DNA of 64,000 bases from Mycteria americana (GCF_035582795.1 NC_134372.1:40462316-40526315), one strand, 5' to 3'. Positions 1-13,509 are shown, numbered from the stretch's first letter. The notes: generated by a model not told the origin, from the letters alone. Numbers and translations: made by a program.

Positions 1-2539
1 AGCATCCTCTGCTTAGTAAAACCCTTCCATCTCAGAACTGCACAGTTGGCACAGGCGGACTTTTATGTACCAGCACAGGCAAATCTCTGCATGTGCGGTC
101 CGGTCCTCTTTTCTGCCTCTGTCCTGATTCAAGGTTGCAAGAGAAAAAGTAGCAGCCTTGGCTAGAGTGGGTCGTGCACTTCATGGCAGCACAAGAGCTG
201 TGGAGTAGGGCTGTTCCTTTCTCTTCCCCGCTCCACCTGTGCCATTTTATATGAGGACTCACTCTGACATTAGAGAGATGCAAAAGCTAGGGCAGAGGAT
301 GGTTAAAATGTGGTTGAAGAGCTGTGTGAAATGTGGAAGAGGCAGAAGGGCAGGATATTGTTGTAGAAGGCAGAGGATCTCCTGTGGTCAGGAGCAGTGG
401 GGCTGTGAAATATCTGTGTGTGCATGAGGTGGCACGAACCGGAGAGAATCTTTGTCATTCAAAAAACCAACCAAACAAAAACACCAAAGAGTTTTTGGGA
501 GAAAAATGAACTCTATGTAGCCTGTCGATCAGAAGGAAGTATGGCTCTAATACTTTTGGCAGGCACGAGAAAAGAGATTAAGATTTGGAGGTGGGAGTGA
601 AAATGGCAAAAAATTATGGGGAGGCAGGATAGTATGCATCTATTGTCGGAGAAAACAGGGCTGTAGAGACATAGAGAGAAAGTAGGAAACAGTCCAAAAG
701 TTCATAGTTGACATTGCCAAATTTTTTCAATATATAATTGGAAGCTTTTTCAGAGGGATGGGAGAGAAATGGAATGGGAAAATGCTGAGGATCATCCCAC
801 CTCTTATTCTGATTTTAATTATCCAATAGAGGAGCAAGTCATCTCTGCTCTTTCCTCACTCCATAAAGTGGCTTAGCCCTAACCTATCTGATGTGCTTGG
901 TAATTATAACCTTTACAGGTTGAAACGTGGCTGGAAATTATCAGCACATTTAGATGCAGAAGGATGTAGATATTTTAAGAAGCCAATTTTTTTATTCCAT
1001 TGACTTTGTTCTGAGCCTAAAGACTCCATGTGGCTTACAGTGGGAATGAAAATCATGGTTAAGATTTTGCTGAAGCTCTGTAGGTCAGTATGAAAATGGG
1101 GCCATCATCTTGATTGCAACAAGTAGGAATCAACCTTATAATGTAAGGCTATTCTGTCTTTCATTTATGGAAACATGAGTTAAAAATGCAACTTGGTATA
1201 AGGCAGAAAAATAAAATTAACAGGAGTGTTATAATGAACACAGTGATTTTAAAAATATAGAAGACTTCAAAAGTGTGCTATTCAAGTGCCCTTCCTTCGT
1301 AGGGAAAAACTTCTCCTGGCCCTGCAGGGCTTCAGCAATGTTCAAAGATTAGGCTTATTTACTAAAATATTGATTGGATTATAATATTATGATGTTAAAA
1401 TGAATATCGTGCACTTGAGTGTCTGTGTTCTCTTTGGAAAGATATTTGATTCTGCAGTAAGAAATGAATGTGCTGAGGGAGTTAACATGCTGATGTTCAG
1501 CTAACTACTCATAGCGGCACAATACTGAATTTGAAGGCTTGTTATTTTAGTCATGATGAAAATTCTTTTTTCCAGTGCTCTTAAGGTTTTGTTTTTAAAG
1601 AATTATACCCTCTGCTCCGCTGAGTGTTTCTATATGAAGGTCTCCCCTAACAGTTGCTTTTAGCTTGATTTCAGATGAACAAAGCAGTCATCTCTTGCTA
1701 ATTCTAAACCCAAGAGACTCCTCTTTCTGTACATTTCTTAATTACATGGGTTATTAAATAGGGGGCAGAAATGCAGCAAATTGTATGAAAGGGCTGTACA
1801 CAATGAAATGAAAATCCTGCTAAAGACTGACCCACATCCACATCATATACCCAGGCTTCTGAAGGTAAGAAGGAACAAACACAGACTACTGAAGGGCTTG
1901 GTACCTACTTATTAAAATCACTGTCAGATTTCTTAGCAGACTCCCTGGCACAGGAATTACAAGACAGCTATATGCCTAGAGACTGCAGACTTGATATACT
2001 GAGACTTGGAGTTCACAGAGGCTATACAGATCCTGAAGAAAATATCCCTTTACTTATACAAAAAAACCCCAACCCTTCTCCCCAAAGCACAATCCTGCCC
2101 CTTACTTTGTATTTCAAAAATCACTCTCCTATTTTCTCAGCACAGGAAAAAATCTACAAAAGGAACAACCAGTACCTCTATTTATATATTCTGTCTTAAT
2201 GATTGGTTAAGTTTTTTGTTAGGTTTTATTCTTAGTGTTTTGGGAGGTCTGGGAATTGATGAGTGCTTAGTCTGTTCTGTTGTGGAATTTCCTGCTATCT
2301 CCCCACACTTGGAAAAACACAAAATTCAATAGCCACATAGTTTTTGCTGAAACAGGTTTCTTTCTGCCTGTCCCCAAACACATGTTCTCTCAGCACGTGA
2401 GCAGGTGGCACCAGTATTGTCGCACCGTATCTCCTCCCGGACTGTGCAGTGGATATTCACAGCCTTCATGTTTATTAAAGGTGCTTGCAGTGAGGAAAGG
2501 AGGAAGCTGCTCTGCTCTTGATTAGGAAAAGGATTAGGA
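1..2539. other. noncoding stretch, nothing recognised
   Basis: AT-rich DNA without CpG clusters. Open frames on both strands stay below about 110 codons and several lack an ATG near their start. A short A/C-rich run sits at about 460-484. I see no exon, RNA gene or transposon that I can name. Confidence 0.6.
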
Positions 2540-2795
2540 ATAGATATTTATGAATTGCAGCACGGAAGAACTAGATTACATGTTAGGAAAGACACCCAAA
2601 TGGCAAAGAGGGTGACGTACTGGAATAGATTGCCTTGGGCTTGGGAAACCTCCATCACTAACGGTTTTCAGGGAGAATTAGGCAAATGCCTACCAGGAGT
2701 TATGTGGGTATTGTTGATCCTGCCTTGGGCAGGAGGATGGACTAGCTGACCTATTGAGTTCCCTTCCAGCCTTATTTGTTATGATTTTAAGCTGC
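2540..2795 (+). mobile_element. CR1 LINE fragment, 3' end
   Basis: The block matches the conserved 3' untranslated module of chicken-repeat-1 LINEs in order: 'tactggaatagattgcc' (CR1: ctggaacaggttgcc), a central 'gggagaattaggcaaatgcc' segment, 'ggatggactagctgacct' (CR1: tggactagatgacct), 'cccttccagcc', and a terminal 'tgttatgatttta' in place of the usual ATTCTATGATT tail. CR1 elements are usually cut short at the 5' end, and only about 250 bp remain here. Many substitutions suggest an old subfamily. It is a dead copy with no reverse-transcriptase frame. The assignment rests on remembered consensus order, not on an alignment. Confidence 0.75.
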
Positions 2796-4029
2796 TCAGA
2801 GTTTCACTGAGTACAGGATCTCTGCCATTTGGGCTTGCAGGACTGAAAGGACAGCAAAGCTTTAGTCTGAATTCTCATGAGAGTGATCAGGAAATTTCTG
2901 TTCTACAGCGTTATGTTTCTTCATTTTATTATCATATTTTGTTTTAAATGCGTGTGTAAATCTAGTATGGGTTAGCAAGTAAGGCTATAAGACAAAATTA
3001 TCCAATAGGCCTGTTGTTTAGCTGCTATATTTGAATCAAAATGAATGCCTTATTCATAAGCTGTAGTACTTGCTCCTTGACTTGATCACTGATTCTCTCT
3101 GCTCCTTCCCCAGACCCATGAAATTAATGACTCTCTCTTACAGGACTCTTTTCAGTAAGCAGTTCACAGTTATCTAAACTGTTGTTTCCCTGTACTCCTT
3201 TCCCTTTAACTTTTTGACTCTCCTGACTCTGTATGGGTTTTGTGTCATTCAAGAGGCCACATGCAGCCCCTGTAAGGTCAGCTCAGTGTTTTTCTTGCCT
3301 GCAGTTGTGTTGTATAGCTTCATAGATGTGATAACAATCTGCAAAAATCTTAAGACTGTAAACACTGAAGAGAAGCAGGAGTGGGTCCAAGGACGTGTGG
3401 GAAGTTGACCAAAGAAGCATGTATATTGAATATTATGATAAATATCTTCACAGCTGGATCTATGAGAATGGAATACACTTTCAAAAGGTTTTCAGGCCAC
3501 TTTAAATAAATGATAAAAAACTGTTCTGCAGTGTCAGCTGTTGATGGTGCTGTGGCTCTCTTAGCACACTATCAGAGCACATATGCTCATTCTTTCCTCC
3601 AGAAAACTAGTTAAAGGGCATGAAAAACCTCTACTGCAGCTGCTACATATCATAAGAAAAAATTCCTTGGAGTTTTGTTGCTGGTTTGAAAATCCAAAGG
3701 CTACTCGTGATCTTCAATATAGCTGAATGTCTCTGTAAAAAATTCAGTCCTCCTGCTCCCCCTGTTTGAGATTTCTGTGGGTCTCAGGTAGCAAATTTTG
3801 CTCCCTGCCTTGTAGGATCTGTTATTATTTCCACTTCCCGGTATTCCAAACCCAGAAGGTTTTAATGAATTCCATGTACTTTTCTGCTCCTTGCAAGCAC
3901 TGTTTGCTAATGCAAAGTGAAAATGCTAATGGCAGTAATAAATTTGGTACATTTACTATCTTCTGAAACAAAACCTCACTGGGCTAGGTGATAAGAACGT
4001 AACTATGCATCTTTATAGGTTTGTCTTGC
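2796..4029. other. noncoding stretch, nothing recognised
   Basis: AT-rich sequence with only short open frames. No repeat, exon border pair or RNA gene stands out. Confidence 0.6.
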
Positions 4030-4260
4030 CTGTTAGGCTCTGAGAAGCTGGGCAGATACGGAGCATGACCAGGCATGCGAGGGACAGCCTCCGCCGTAAT
4101 TGTAGGGCTGAAGTCTTTGAGGCCACACAGATCTGTGATTCAGTGAAAGATCTCTTCGCCCTGCCTTCCTTCCAGGTGAAACTTCCACAGCCACGCTTCT
4201 CTTGAGATAGGCTCCCTTCTGCTGCTTTCAGGTGCGGTCTCGGAGCGCAGAGCAGTGGTC
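4030..4260 (+). other. GC-richer patch with a 46-codon ATG frame
   Basis: This patch has several CpGs inside AT-rich flanks. An ATG at 4065 with A at -3 opens a 46-codon frame ending at TGA 4203-4205. Within it a donor-like CAG|GTGAAA falls at 4175/4176, exactly on a codon boundary after 37 codons. A first coding exon, or chance, would both look like this. I recognise no protein family. The frame is too short to judge coding status from composition. Confidence 0.2.
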
Positions 4261-5576
4261 ATCCCTCTGTGTTATTTCCTATGAGACTATGAGCAGAAAA
4301 ACTAGTCTTCATTGTAAGTGATCCTGTGGACAGTGTTTGTCCTCCTACCCTTCTGCATGTATCTACTGTAGATGGAGCCCATGGGAAATGGTGTTTGCTT
4401 TGTGTGCGTTCCCAGTGGCTTTTCTACGAGGTACTCTGCTCCTGTCCAGAATCTGCAGGCAAATGTATCACTAACGTTACAGCAGAGAATCTGATAAGAC
4501 TTTCAGTTTTTCCCACCTCACTTTAAAACACCACTATTGGTTTTCTGTCACTTGACTTCAGGCCTGATTAATGCTATGTAAAACTGAAGATTTCACAGCT
4601 ATTCTTCAAAAGGATTTAAAGTCTCCTGATTTCCCATAGTGAAGTAAGCAATTGCATTATTTCAATGTGAAGGAGAGAAAATTGAGATCAATATCCCATC
4701 GTAAATACAACGCTGCAATTCGTAATAACAACGGTGATTTAATTTTTTTGAAAGCCAGGGGACCAAATATGTGACAGTTACTGTATTCTTTCATAACCAC
4801 ATATTTATGTGCTAAACTGCTCCAGTTAGGTGACTTGATGTCACAGGGCTCAAGGAATATATCTTCTGGATCTGTTCTGAAGAAAATGTCAAGTAACTTT
4901 CTTTTACAAAATTTGGGGAAAACATTGTCGGTCCCAAGCATTTTTGCCTTTTCCAGACTCTGTGGTGATTCAGGCTTCAGTTCGCCCCCAGGCTACAAAG
5001 AGTGAAAGGGATTATACACTCAATCAGGCTGGAAATCATTCATCTGAGGCCTGATTAGCCTATAGGTGAAGATTTAAATGGCTGCCACCAGATTCAGAAA
5101 AGGTGAAGATGGATGAAGTTTTCTTGCAGAGAACCAGAAGGCTTCTCATGCTGTGATGTTCTGCCATGATGCTTCACCTCGGAGGCAGCAGCAGCCTGCA
5201 GGTAGCAGGACAGAAAAAGTGGCAATTGGTTATTCCTTTAGAAGTGATAAAGTTAGGGTGCTTTTGATTAAATTACGCGAGAAGAACTGAAACACGGCAG
5301 ACGTGCTCATGCAGCTGAACAACAAGGCTTTTACGTGTGAAGACATTACTGCAAAGACAGAATCTTAAAGCCTGAACGCTAAATTCTAGGAGATAGGGAC
5401 AACTATTAATATTAATATGAAGCAGCAAACTCTCCTAGGGACTTGTGGAAAGTGTAAGATGCAGAGTAACTGTGCATTCAAAGTAAGAATAGAAACAGAA
5501 TAGGGTACATTACTTGTCTCGTCAAATTAAATATATAGGTTACCATGTATTAAAACATGGTAGCTATCTGTTTTGC
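4261..5576. other. noncoding stretch, nothing recognised
   Basis: AT-rich, with a minus-strand open frame of about 94 codons (4657-4941) that shows no family resemblance and is judged chance. Confidence 0.55.
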
Positions 5577-5615
5577 TGTTATTCCTATTGACCTCAGTAG
5601 GGATTATATAAACAT
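5577..5615. repeat. possible remnant of an ancient amniote repeat
   Basis: The string 'cctattgacctcagtaggg' is close to the imperfect palindrome CCATTGACTTCAATGGG, which recurs in an old dispersed amniote repeat seen more clearly elsewhere in this window (43130, 54170). The match is short and may be chance. Confidence 0.25.
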
Positions 5616-7510
5616 ATGATGCAGGTTCTGTGCAGCTAGGCAGTATAGATACAGGTCTCTGTCTGGGTAACAAATTCATATTCCTGTCATCCACATCCGG
5701 AAGGACTTTGGTTTCCAGGATTCCTTATGATGCTGAGAAATTGCTGAAAACTTTTTTTGGAGATGAATCAGTTGGTTTTCTGTTTCCCGAGCCAGATGGG
5801 GAGGGTAATAAACTCTTTTGGGGATGGAGGGATTGAACTGGTGAAGTGTTGGGTAGGAGTTGGAATTAATTTCAGATCCAGAGATGTTTGCATGTTATAG
5901 TTTGCGATAACTCTAAAAGTCTGACTGTTGGACTAGATTTACTTGAAGAGAATCTGTGCTAAGGGAGTGAAAAAAAGGTTAGATGCCTCTCACGGAGAGA
6001 GACTAGGGAACTGCAGGATTTATGGATCCGCCCTGTGGCTGAGATTAGATAGCCAGCAACAGTAGCCTGGGGGGAAATGTACTATAATTTGCATGCAGCT
6101 AGGTAATTACAAGTTCCTCCATTAAATCTTTGCCTCTGCATATGGATCTATGGCTTAGTTGGGACAAGGCCAATTACTTTCCTGCACTCTACATGGAAAT
6201 CTACTTGAAGTTCACTTGATGCAAAATAAGGCTGCCAATGTGTTTGGTAGTATTAGTTTGATGTGAATATACTATACCAGCTGCAGAACTGTGATGTGTT
6301 TCCATTTGCTGCCATGTATAATTCAGGATGTTCATAAAGAGCATGAACATCCCGGATATCTGAAGGATACTTTGTGGCCATCGTGGGAGTTCAATTGATT
6401 AGTTATCAGGGGAACCGTTGCAGAAAGTTTCACTCCAGCTAGTGAAATAATTTCACGCTTCCGGTTAGTATAACATTCAATCTGTTTCTATAGCAGAGCG
6501 GGAGGAATAGATGCAGGTAATGGGACCCTAGATTTTTTATTGGAATTTTAGTCCTTTAATACAGCTTTGAATACTAATAGCAAGGTGTCATCAGTCCTGT
6601 ACATGGGTAGTGCTCTTTCTCCAGCAAGTATGCTTGAAAGTTACGCTTCTTCCTGTCTGTTGCTTCCTTGCTGACCTGCTTATCCTTCCCGTTGAGGAAG
6701 CTTTTAAACTAAACCATTTCTGCTTATTCTTTCACAAGATCTTTGTTAAGACAAGGTAAAAACGAGATTAATTTTCCGTCTAACAAGTCTTTTAAAGTTC
6801 GGTTTTGTCAATACTGTTTTTTCAGTGGGTCTGGGCTGTGTCCTTGTAACTTGTGCTCCACTGAGAAGGGACTAATTCATTTTTCATGTTCCTCTGGTTA
6901 AGTGATCCTTGGAGGGAAAAGTCTGATGTCACGCTGCTGTCCAGTGAGGGCTGTAATGAAATGACTGACCACATTTCAATCACTCATTTCAGCTTATTTT
7001 CGACTCCGATATATGAAAGATTAAGACTTTGCATTAAACTGCAAGATCTTGCTTTCTCTCCATCTCTTCTTCAGTCTCTCCTTGCTGATAAATAATAGAT
7101 ACAGAAGAATGAATAAAGCACTAAACTTGTGCCCCTGGGACTGGAGTTTCCATCTAATCGGTGGTCCAGTCCAGTGTGAAATCTATTTGGTGGTTTAGGC
7201 TTGGTCCTTCTGGAACAGTATTCTTCCTGTGAAGATATTAAATGTAAAAAAATGCAGCACAGTGAAGCAATCACAGTGTCTGTTTGAGAAAGGCCAAAGA
7301 TTAAGTTAACATAGAAGCAGATTTACCTCCCACTCATACAGAAGGGTGTCTACAGGTCAGCCTTTACTGGAATGCTACAAGGGAGTTGGTATTGTGCCTA
7401 CTCACGCTCTCTGTCTAGCTTCTGTTCAATAGAGAACTGCTGGTTTTCAGTGCCTGGGCTTTCAAGTGAAATGATTTATATATTTTGCATTTATTTTTAT
7501 GTAAATATTC
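5616..7510. other. noncoding stretch, nothing recognised
   Basis: Low CpG, short open frames only. No repeat family recognised. Confidence 0.55.
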
Positions 7511-7606
7511 GTAAGTATAATTATACATGCATGTATAGATGCATAAATATATATGCATGTGTATGTGTGTGTATATACACATATATATATTTAAAAAAAA
7601 AAAATA
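7511..7606. repeat. alternating purine-pyrimidine and A-rich low-complexity tract
   Basis: An irregular run of TA, TG and CA dinucleotides (tatatgcatgtgtatgtgtg and similar) ends in a run of A at about 7593-7604. It is a degenerate microsatellite and is likely length-variable. Alternating purine-pyrimidine DNA of this sort can adopt left-handed or cruciform structure. Confidence 0.8.
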
Positions 7607-9667
7607 CTCCCCCCACTATTGGCTCACATGGGGAAAACACCACCTGGCTATGACTGGGACAGCAAATGTCTAATGTCACTCTAACATCACTGTAAGAACT
7701 TTATTTTAATAAAAAAAGGAAATCTACAGCTGATACCAATGTGCTGTTTGCAAATCTTCATAGTTCCAGTGCATAAAATGTTGCAAAACTTTTTGATTTT
7801 TTAGCTTAATATATCCTTTATATCTTGAAAATTGAATAGAATTAGACATAAGTAACTCAGAGTTGGACATTTCAGCTCGTATTCTGTGCCTTTTGGATTC
7901 CTATGAAAAGCACAGTTCTGTACAATCATTTGTCTTCCTTCAAATGAGTAATGATAATTTTATGTGAATTATCTTCGCATGCCAGAATGACCTCGGAGTC
8001 CTAGCTAAGGTTCGTTGGCAGAAAAATGCTGCAAGACGGAACATTTAAGCACCTGTATATTAATGCAGAGACAGTTCAGTGGTTTCTAATGTATTCAAAA
8101 GTGACAGTGTCGGAACTTTCTGAATGTAGTAGTTGGTGCCGTGGTCTGAAGTCACGTGTGTATTTTGCAGTTTGGGCTTGGTCAATGGGGTGCTAACTAC
8201 CAAAATGTTCATGGCAGTGCTCATCCCTAAAAGTATCCCCTTGTGTTTAAAAATTCTTTTCGTTTTCCTTCTCATCTCTATAGTCCCATGAGCGGTTGGT
8301 GGTATATGATGGTAAGAAAATTATTTTTGCATTGGAGTATTAGGAATGTTATGAGTAGACTAGTCCCTTCCCCCAGACTTCCACTGTCCCAGGCTTGGGG
8401 TAGGTACTGTACTTCCCGAGATTCATCCAGTCTGCATAACACTCGTTCAGACACCTCAAGATGTTTGCGTGAAGCCAATTGAAGTTAGCGGCGGGCGAGA
8501 TACAAAGTTTTGCAATCATGCTTTTATTTGTAGATAACAGACTGCGTAAGAGATTACAAGATATGCCAGACTTATGAATTACTGGTAACACCTCAGTCTT
8601 TTCTGTGTCTTTAAAAAGACTAATAACAAAAAGAGAGTCTTCTCATATTCCCTGTAAAACCTTGTTATGTTGCAGAACAAAACAATCAAAGTGTGCTCAG
8701 GTCAACGGGAACTTTTTGTTGGCTTCAGTGAATATTGAAGCAGCTGCTAAATGAAATCTCACTGTGAACCCACAATGTTTATACTTTCTTGTCGTGGGGA
8801 GAAGGCAGTAGATGGGAAAGGCAAGATACGTACAAAAGCTATGCATTGCTGTTCACTGTGAAGTAAAGCCTGGTGAATAGCTTTAGGAAGAAAGAAAACA
8901 GCAATAGTGTCTGATGGAAGAATTTCAAAACAAGTGATAGCAACAGTGAGGGTTTCCATCTTCCAGTAATATCAGTACATCTCTCTCGACACAAAAATCT
9001 TGCAACAGGCAGTGCTGGCAGATAGTGAGAGGTCAGGTCCATATCTCTAATGCAGAGTCTGATGAAAGGGGGGATGTCAAACCGGCGGCTCTGTCTAAGC
9101 AGAACTTCTGAGGGGTTTCAAAGGCAATCTGCTTAAAAAGCAGGTGGTATGATTTAGAAACCCTGTGTATCTTCATCCTTGAGAAATTCCTTCAATAACA
9201 AAGTGGAGTATTAACAAATAGCAACTAAAATTTCTGACCAAAATAGCATGTGCTAAGTAAAAAAGCTGTGTTATTGGGTAGCTTCTGTGATATGTCCAGG
9301 ACACAAATTTCAGCAAGTTCCTGCTCATCACCATCGCCTCTCTTGAAGGAAATAAATAATATTGACCTTTGGAAATATGTGGCTCAATAGTTTATCTTGG
9401 CTTTAGATTTTGCCAAACCTCATGACTATGTCTGAGGGGATTGTTTCGGATATATCCATGTCAATAAGATCTTATGTGAGCTAAAAGAACCAATTTAAGA
9501 GTGCAGGACTCAGTCATCTTGTTGACAAGCTGCCTTCACGCTAGATATATTTTCTATTATTGATGACATTTTCAGCAGATCCCAGAACAATGCTAGGTGA
9601 ATTCTAAAATTAATATCCTTTTTCGTGGTTCATTAGTTTGACTAGGTCTGTATAATAAATGGAGTTA
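7607..9667. other. noncoding stretch, nothing recognised
   Basis: AT-rich. The overlapping open frames at 8240-8590 on both strands are under 81 codons and lack family features. A tiny CpG-rich spot (gcggcgggcg) near 8489 is isolated. Confidence 0.55.
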
Positions 9668-9796
9668 CGAAAAACAAACAAGCAAACAAAAACCCGCATT
9701 TCATCTCGGATCCAATTCCAAAATTGAAGGTGGTTTTTTTTGTTTGTTTGTTTGTTTGTTTGGGTTTTTTTGTGTTTGGTTGTTTGGTTGTTTTTT
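9668..9796. repeat. A/C-rich tract facing a T/G-rich tract (inverted simple repeats)
   Basis: A run of (A)nC units at 9668-9693 is followed about 35 bp later by (TTTG)n and T/G-rich sequence at 9729-9796. The two are largely complementary, so a long imperfect hairpin is possible. The longest clean part is (GTTT)n at about 9739-9761. Confidence 0.75.
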
Positions 9797-10536
9797 AGAG
9801 AATTTGAACTTTGATTGAGGAATCTTTATAGAAATTCTAAAAATGGCATGCTCATTTTTCTTTTTACTTTCATATGCCTACCAAGTCCCAATCAGAGTGA
9901 TAATTAAAATGCCAAAATGCAATGAAATAATCTGTCTGTGAAGTGTTTCTAACCAGAAACTGAGATCTCTTGCAAGATTTACAGCTCAGTTTTGCAGACC
10001 CAGAGGGATCTAGTTATTTCTGATAAGCCCAGATAAGCCCCTGGACTTCTGAATGCTTATCAGACCTGAACTCAGACTCTGAGCTTGGTGAAGTTCACTT
10101 GTCTCTAGCTTTAATATTGTTTTATCAGCTGTCATTGCATAACTTTCCTTCCTCCTGTCCCCTTCAAACCCCCTCAAAATCCTAACTGGCATTTTAAACC
10201 CAAATCCCACTTAAATATTATTGACTGCAATACAATAGTTATTAGATCAATATTTTTTTAATTGCAATCTACAGACCCTGGTGGAGATCAACAACTATAT
10301 TAAGTAGCAAGGGTGTTTAAAACCCTCACAGATTTAAAAATCTTTAGAATTTAGGCCCACATAACTTCAGTGCAGAAATGCTTAGTTGCTAAATAACTAG
10401 TCCAATGGGAATTGATGTAGGTTTACACATATATTTGCCTTCTTATAAACACTAATTTCTGTTACTGTACTAAACACAATCCTATGTTCTTTTAGTTTCC
10501 CCAAGACCTCAAAATATTAGGAACATTACTGAGTAT
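9797..10536. other. noncoding stretch, nothing recognised
   Basis: AT-rich. A minus-strand open frame at 10010-10210 has no recognisable features. Confidence 0.55.
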
Positions 10537-10564
10537 TTTATAACCTCGATTTTATAACCTTGAT
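10537..10564. repeat. 14-bp tandem duplication
   Basis: Two adjacent 14-bp units, TTTATAACCTCGAT and TTTATAACCTTGAT, differ at one base (C to T at a CpG). A degraded third start follows. Confidence 0.8.
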
Positions 10565-11950
10565 TTCATAGCAAGGTAAACCTGCCTGAATAGTTCTAAT
10601 TATTTCCCAAACATAATATCTGTAAGTTCTTATTGTAATTAGGGACAATTCATTATAATGGTAGAATTTCTTTTTTTTTAAGAGAGTAATTTATGTTTGC
10701 TAGTCTGTATTCAACAATGCTCGTCACTTTAAATTTAGAAATGTTTAAAGGTAATTATACATATCTTGAGCTGTAGTGAAAAAAACATACAATTACAAGT
10801 TTGCTTAAGGGCTGTACAACATTTGTGTTTTCTTTTTAAACTGTTCACGCTTCAAGATTTATAATTGTCCAGGAGACTCACATGATTTGCCTAACTGGCT
10901 GTGTTACCAGAGTGATACTTGGTGATACATAAGCATCGCTCGGAAAAACACATTCAGAGGTCTGTAACCGGAGCCTAATCCAGACTCCTGGAGTTCAAGG
11001 GAGTGCCCTTTATGTTAGCAATTTTTAGAACATCTGATTCCATATTAGAATTGGCATTTCATTTTTTATTCCATATTTAATTCCGTAATTACTTGATATT
11101 TAACCTTCTTATCCCACTTGGGGAAGGGTTGAAAAATGATAATTTTCCATGGGACAAAACTTATAAATTCCAATCAATTTGATGTTAAGTTGCTGCATTT
11201 TCAGATATGAAATAATTTGGTTTAATTATTCTGTCACATAAAGTGCCCTTTCACTTCAGTCCAATGTCATTTCCATTCCCTATTGAATTCCTGGGCACCT
11301 TTAATGTTCTGCTCAACACAGGGAAGGAAACTCGTATCAGGAAATGAGCACCGACATATTTCTAGCCAGCAAGGTGCATGTGTAATCTTTTGCATTCTTA
11401 ATTCAACTTAAATAGGAACATGAAGTTTATGTAAGCAAACATAAAAAGCTGGCCTTTTAAGATGCGACATCAGATGCTGAAGAAAATATAAAAGGAATGG
11501 GGTTATATAACATTGCAAATTCAAGATTTAGTGTGAAGAAATGTGCCTTGTCTAACCAGTATTAGAAAGATAAGGTCATGCCTATTGCCAAGTGCTTCTG
11601 TGCCCTACAATGGTGACAGCAGTGTAGCGCAGTGATATGTCCCTGATATTCTGTCTCTCTAAGAGAATGTAAGTTAGTAACTGTGGTCTTTTGTTTGTGG
11701 AGAGGTTTTACAGAAATTAATAACTAAGGGCAGTTCTGATAAATACTGTAAGACAAAGATTTATGCTCTGAAAAGTGGCAAAGGGAAATTTGTGGTCTGA
11801 TTTTCATCTTTTGTTTGAAAGTAGAGGTGAGTCTACTATGAACACAGACAGCTTGGAGAGCTGTATCTTTCCCCCTCAAGCTGTGCATTTAAAGGTCCTT
11901 AGGAGATTATATAAAAGATGTTGACAGTTTGTGAAACACAGGAATGCTGC
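10565..11950. other. noncoding stretch, nothing recognised
   Basis: Very AT-rich, without long open frames or recognisable repeats. Confidence 0.55.
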
Positions 11951-11977
11951 AGATTCATCTGCCATGTAGATGAATCT
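11951..11977. repeat. perfect 10-bp inverted repeat, 7-nt loop
   Basis: AGATTCATCT at 11951-11960 is the exact reverse complement of AGATGAATCT at 11968-11977, separated by GCCATGT. The stem does not extend further, so it is too short for a microRNA precursor. Confidence 0.85.
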
Positions 11978-13509
11978 TTATTTCTAACAATTATAAAGTA
12001 ATTATAGTCAGGCAAGCTTAAAGAGCTGTAGAGTTCTCGCTTATTGTGCCTGTTCAGCTGAAATTATTAATTGAAAGCTTAAGTTTCCAGAACTGCCATC
12101 TCAGAAGACTTGAAGCAGCCGTTCAGATTCCTTGGTGAATGGTGTTGCTTTAAATACAGACTGAAAATATGTTATAACTATAATGTTATTGATTCTTTAT
12201 TGCAGATATTAATCTTTTCTTTTAGCAGTAAATAACAAACAAAGGGGCAGGGGAAATAGGATGTGCTTCCCAATGGAATATTAAGTAATTAAATTTTGAA
12301 CTGTAACTGTTGGATGGGGATATTTCATATGACGACCCTGCTTTTATCATGGCTTTTTCTGCAAAAAATCGTAGCTGCGTTTTAGGTAGGAAGGGTGAAC
12401 TCCATTTGTGTAGTTACAAATTTTTACTCAACTTCATGGCTTTGGGAGGCTGACTCATATTCATGTTCGGTTTCCACTGTGAAGAGAATTGGCAAAGAGC
12501 AGGATGGAGACCAGAAAGAGAAGACTCTTTTTCCTGTGTGTGGATGTGAAATCAGAAGTGAAGTGAAAAATAAATATAGGGCAGTAGGATTTTTGGAGAA
12601 CTGCAGCCGCAGGTTAGATTCTTATTCATATTTAGGCTGAAAAAAATGTTTGTCCTCATTTTCAAAATTGTTCAGCACTTTCTAAATTCACTATGAGAGA
12701 TTTGAGCTCTGCACTTCTTAAAACCTAGGCACTTATTTTACCTTAAATATGGACAAGAGACCAATTATAGCCCTTTTATTTTAAGCTGGGCCTTAGTGTA
12801 CTATATACCATCATAGCATATTCAGTGAATCTCTAGCTCACGGAAGATATTTTTCTATCCCTTAAGACATTTATAAAACCAATATAAAAACCTCAGCCTG
12901 GTAAAATGGTTTGAATTACCCAGAGGCAGAGCTTGCTAAGGCAGTCGAGTTTTGTGAGCCTAAAATAGCCTTTGAAAGGTATGCACATTACCCAGTTGCA
13001 TGTCGCCCAGCTGCTCCTTGGGTAAGCAGTCGTTTGGATGACAGATGGCCTGGTTAGGCGAGGTGTTGAGCATTTTGGACTCTTGAATTTTTACTGGGAT
13101 TGAGGGTGTCTGTCATTTTCTGGACTGGATACAAACTGCAAAGGTCTGCTGTAATTGAGGACAGGACTAGACTTTTAATAGAGTCTGTGTGTTCAGTAGA
13201 TATCTAATATGATCTAGAATATGGTAGGTGTAAGACAGAGACTGGCAAGTTTTTAAGAACTGCAGCTGGAGAGATTTTCTTTATTATAATTGACAGATTA
13301 AGGATGTCTTTACCTTTTTGATAGTGCTGTAACTAACACTTTCAGTTGGTGACATGATCACTGATAGTAATGACAGACAATTGGATCTGTCTGCCCATTT
13401 TAATGAGGCCGCATTGCAAAGGCCTTCTACAAAGCAATCATTGTGTCACTAATCCTCCTAGTGCCTGTGAAATTAAAGTGGGGTCTTTCTGGAAATGTTC
13501 AAATGATGT
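11978..13509. other. noncoding stretch, nothing recognised
   Basis: AT-rich sequence. One plus-strand open frame (12395-12640, about 81 codons) shows no family features. Confidence 0.55.

Noticed and set aside
11951..11977. microRNA precursor
   Set aside because: The stem is only 10 bp; a precursor needs about 22 paired bases or more.
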